A program made the translations under genes and the position numbers. From Bryobacterales bacterium (GTDB lineage: Bacteria; Acidobacteriota; Terriglobia; Bryobacterales; Bryobacteraceae), in NCBI GenBank assembly GCA_016880505.1, contig JAEHDI010000246.1, positions 1 through 7,075 of the forward strand: DNA of 7,075 nt, given 5' to 3'. The notes under the pieces were generated by a model. That model was not told the DNA's origin and did not search any database. It worked only from the letters and a program-made list of their open reading frames with translations. This document shows, one piece after another, positions 5,411-7,075 of the stretch (position 1 is its first letter; the number at the start of each line of letters is the position of its first letter).

Positions 5411-6435
5411 GAATTGCTTTAGACGCCACCTACAGCGTCGGAGATCACCTGTCCGGCGTGGGAGTATACAGCCGCGAGATGCTGCTCGGGCTCGCGCAGG
5501 CCCATCCGGAGAGCCGCTTCCTGTTCTGTTTTCGCCCGCACCGCTTTCTGCGCGGCCTTCGACTCCCCGTGCCCCGCAACGCATCCCGCCGGATTCTGAT
5601 CGGGGAACGCCCGCCCCGGCTGACGGATCTCTTTCACGGCCTGAACCAGCGGCTCCCGCACGAACGCCACCGCCGTGCCGTCTCTACGTTTCATGATCTG
5701 TTTGTCCTGACCGGGGAGTACTCGACGGCCGAGTTCCGGCGGCACTTTGCCGCGCAGGCGCGTGATGCTGCAGAACGGTCAGACCTCATCATCACCGTCT
5801 CGGCGTTTACAGCAGGCCAGGTGGAGCAGTTGCTCGGTGTCGCGAGGGAGCGCATTCGCGTGATCCCGCACGGCGTCCGGCTTCCAGCCGGCGATCGAGT
5901 GGCTCGGGAGAAGATCATCCTTCACGTCGGCGCGATCCAGAAGCGAAAGAACATCACGCGCCTCGTGGAGGCTTTCGAAAACACTGGACCGGATTGGCGG
6001 CTGGTGCTGGCCGGGTCGGCGGGCTACGGCGCCGAAGACGTCCTCAGCCGCATTGCCGAGAGCCGCCGCCGTACGGATATTGAGGTTCTCGGATACCTTC
6101 CCGGCGCCGGGCTTGCGGATTTGTACCGCCGAACCTCGGTGTTCGCCTTCCCGTCTCTCGACGAGGGGTTCGGGATGCCGGTGCTCGAGGCGATGGCGTC
6201 GGGAGTGCCGGTGCTGACGTCCAACCGGTCGGCGCTGCCGGAAGTTGCGGGCGATGCAGCGCTGCTGGTGGATCCCCTCGACAGCGAGGCGATCGGGAAC
6301 GCGCTTCGGCGACTCACGGAAGATGATCAATTGCGCCGCGAGCTAATCGAGCGCGGACTGCGCCGCGCCGCTGGTTTCACCTGGGAAGAATCGGTGCGGA
6401 AGACTTGGGCGGTGTACGAAGAACTGCTGCGCTGA
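5407..6435 (+). CDS. Glycosyltransferase family 4 (GT-B fold)
   Basis: A 342-residue retaining GT4-type glycosyltransferase, expected to move a sugar from a nucleotide-sugar donor onto a lipid-linked, polysaccharide or small-molecule acceptor at the cytoplasmic face of the membrane. N-terminal domain: MRIALDATYS then SGVGVYSREML (16-26), FHDLF (95-99) and VSAFT (131-135). The link VIPHGV (152-157) leads into the donor domain: HVGAIQKRKN (173-182), GYLPGAGLADLYRRTSVF (229-246), and the EX7E motif formed by Glu253 and Glu261 in DEGFGMPVLEAMASGVPV (252-269). All are intact. The start is TTG at 5407; the familiar N-terminus begins exactly there and no other start suits. This TTG overlaps the previous gene's TGA by four bases (TTGA) and has no correctly spaced Shine-Dalgarno sequence, so translational coupling is likely. 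The donor and acceptor sugars cannot be told. Shared expression with a sigma-54 activator hints at regulated surface polysaccharide synthesis, an inference only. Confidence 0.92.
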   Translation: MRIALDATYSVGDHLSGVGVYSREMLLGLAQAHPESRFLFCFRPHRFLRGLRLPVPRNASRRILIGERPPRLTDLFHGLNQRLPHERHRRAVSTFHDLFVLTGEYSTAEFRRHFAAQARDAAERSDLIITVSAFTAGQVEQLLGVARERIRVIPHGVRLPAGDRVAREKIILHVGAIQKRKNITRLVEAFENTGPDWRLVLAGSAGYGAEDVLSRIAESRRRTDIEVLGYLPGAGLADLYRRTSVFAFPSLDEGFGMPVLEAMASGVPVLTSNRSALPEVAGDAALLVDPLDSEAIGNALRRLTEDDQLRRELIERGLRRAAGFTWEESVRKTWAVYEELLR

Positions 6436-6438
6436 GCG

Positions 6439-6750
6439 CTAGTGTGCGTCTTCGTCGACGGAAATCTTGAGGGCGCGAAGGAACTTCTGATCCTGCAAGG
6501 TCCACTTGACCTTGCCCTTGGCTTCGAATTCGCCCGCCGGCGCCTCGAAAGTCTCATCGATGGTCGCCGATTCTCCTTCGGCGGTGTCTTCTTTCTTGTT
6601 GAACCCGATGGTCGCTTCCAGGACCAGGAAGACCTCGTAGCCCGCACGCTTAATCTCGCCAATGGCGGCTGCGATCCGATCGGATTCGGAAAGCGACTCG
6701 TTAATCGCGTTCCCGAGTTCTTGCATTAAGCGCTTTAGTCGCTCTTCCAA
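6439..6750 (-). CDS. Hypothetical 103-residue acidic protein
   Basis: Not a family I can name. Residues 1-35 look like an amphipathic helix (EERLKRLMQELGNAI..., then ESDRIAAAIGEIKRAG), 38-50 a hydrophobic strand (YEVFLVLEATIGF), 52-77 an acidic, probably flexible stretch, and 78-98 another ordered segment (KVKWTLQDQKFLRALKISV). Acidic residues (about 22) outnumber basic ones (about 14). No signal peptide, membrane helix, Cys or His cluster is seen, so it is probably a small cytoplasmic protein that works with a partner. The start is TTG at 6750, with GGAGGG 5 nt upstream; the first ATG, eight codons in, has no ribosome binding site and would cut into the helix. The gene is convergent with the glycosyltransferase, with only 3 bp between the stop codons and no room for a terminator. 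Confidence 0.75.
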   Translation of the reverse strand: MEERLKRLMQELGNAINESLSESDRIAAAIGEIKRAGYEVFLVLEATIGFNKKEDTAEGESATIDETFEAPAGEFEAKGKVKWTLQDQKFLRALKISVDEDAH

Positions 6751-6755
6751 GACTG

Positions 6756-6761
6756 CCCTCC
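6756..6761 (-). promoter_or_regulatory. Ribosome binding site that fixes the TTG start of the 103-residue protein
   Basis: GGAGGG on the minus strand lies 5 nt before TTG at 6750. A second, even longer purine block, GGAGGAGG (6764-6771), lies farther upstream, too far for this start. Together they make the TTG far more credible than the internal ATG. Confidence 0.6.
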
Positions 6762-6870
6762 GACCTCCTCCAGAATACCACTCTTCTTCCTTCTATCGTC
6801 CAAACCGGCACAGTCCTGGAGATCGTGGATGACGTCACGGAAAGAGTGCGTCTGCTCCCTTTGCTACCAT
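6762..6870. promoter_or_regulatory. Divergent intergenic region with a TGACGTCA palindrome
   Basis: This region lies between the minus-strand 103-residue protein and the plus-strand right-edge gene. It holds an 8-bp perfect palindrome TGACGTCA at 6830-6837, roughly midway between the two starts, where a shared operator could sit. The palindrome does not extend further outward. On the minus strand TTGGAC occurs about 18 nt before a weak GTATTC; on the plus strand TACCAT (6865-6870) is a partial -10. Neither promoter is convincing. Confidence 0.3.
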
Positions 6871-6885
6871 GAGAGGGAAAAAACC

Positions 6886-7075
6886 ATGGCAAATATCGGT
6901 CGCGAGTTCATGCGCCACGTCCTGCCCAAGATCCTCAAGCCGATGCGCGCCTTATGGAACGAGATGATCGGCTTTGTCTTCCTGGCGCTGGCGGCGATTC
7001 CGATCCCGCGCACCTTCCGCATGTGGCAGGAGTATGACGAGGCAGGCGAGGGCCTGTTCAAGATCGTCCTCTCGG
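6886..7075 (+). CDS. Hypothetical protein with one probable membrane segment, N-terminal fragment
   Basis: The first 63 codons of a gene cut by the right edge. The translation starts MANIGREFMRHVLPKILKP and has a hydrophobic stretch MIGFVFLALAAIPIP (about residues 27-41) flanked by charged residues, then RTFRMWQEYDEAGEGLFKIVLS. The single hydrophobic segment, preceded by basic residues (R6, R10, K15, K18, R21), suggests an inner-membrane or membrane-associated protein with its N-terminus in the cytoplasm, although proline content makes the helix short. I recognise no family. The ATG has GAGAGGG at 6871-6877 with an ideal 8-nt spacing, and codon use is GC-rich like its neighbours, so the gene is probably real. 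It is divergent from the 103-residue protein, separated by 135 bp. Confidence 0.7.
   Translation, partial: MANIGREFMRHVLPKILKPMRALWNEMIGFVFLALAAIPIPRTFRMWQEYDEAGEGLFKIVLS

Noticed and set aside
4409..5584. A 391-codon minus-strand open frame
   Set aside because: It lies opposite the sigma-54 activator and the start of the glycosyltransferase, both with intact motifs. The translation shows no domain, and the frame is explained by GC-rich codon bias.
5779..6330. A 183-codon minus-strand open frame opposite the glycosyltransferase
   Set aside because: Antisense to a gene with all GT4 motifs; no recognisable domain or good start signal.
6830..6837. TGACGTCA as a defined transcription factor site
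   Set aside because: An 8-bp palindrome is expected by chance fairly often and this one has no extended symmetry or second copy in the window. Noted only as a possible operator.

Overview
The window is high-GC bacterial DNA with eight protein genes packed closely on both strands, plus one very small gene that is easy to miss. No rRNA, tRNA, CRISPR array, insertion sequence or phage gene is visible. A diderm (Gram-negative) host is suggested by an RlpA-type lipoprotein with a SPOR domain, a twin-arginine-exported TIM-barrel protein, a sigma-54 activator and a GGDEF enzyme. The combination of a Tat-signal sugar isomerase-like protein, a REC-less sigma-54 activator and GC-rich genes fits Acidobacteriota (Solibacter/Bryobacter-like). 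That placement is inferred from gene style, not from a marker gene.

Left part (1-2320, all minus strand): the N-terminus of a short-chain dehydrogenase cut by the window edge; a soluble diguanylate cyclase with intact GGDEF and inhibitory-site motifs; and a Tat-exported sugar phosphate isomerase/epimerase-like TIM barrel. The TIM-barrel gene is divergent from a plus-strand MidA/NDUFAF7-family methyltransferase (2423-3391).

Middle (3385-3720): an AT-rich island. On the minus strand it carries a complete small transcription unit: a sigma70-type promoter with 17-bp spacing and an A-tract upstream, a GGGAG ribosome binding site, a 22-codon ORF for a peptide that is half lysine, and a strong intrinsic terminator. 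On the plus strand an extended -10 element precedes the likely rlpA start.

Right part: rlpA (septal peptidoglycan lytic transglycosylase lipoprotein), a stand-alone sigma-54 activator of PspF-like layout, and a GT4 glycosyltransferase that starts with TTG inside the activator's stop codon, so the two are probably translationally coupled. A -10 box of perfect TATAAT overlaps the rlpA stop codon and probably drives the activator-glycosyltransferase pair. Convergent to these is a 103-residue acidic protein of unknown function with a TTG start. Divergent from that is the beginning of an unrecognised protein with one likely membrane segment, cut by the right edge.

Across the window the starts fall into two classes. 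The methyltransferase, rlpA and activator genes have a -10-like box 6-12 nt before the ATG and little or no Shine-Dalgarno sequence, which suggests leaderless or nearly leaderless mRNAs. The SDR, GGDEF, TIM-barrel, small-peptide, 103-aa and right-edge genes have clear purine-rich ribosome binding sites.
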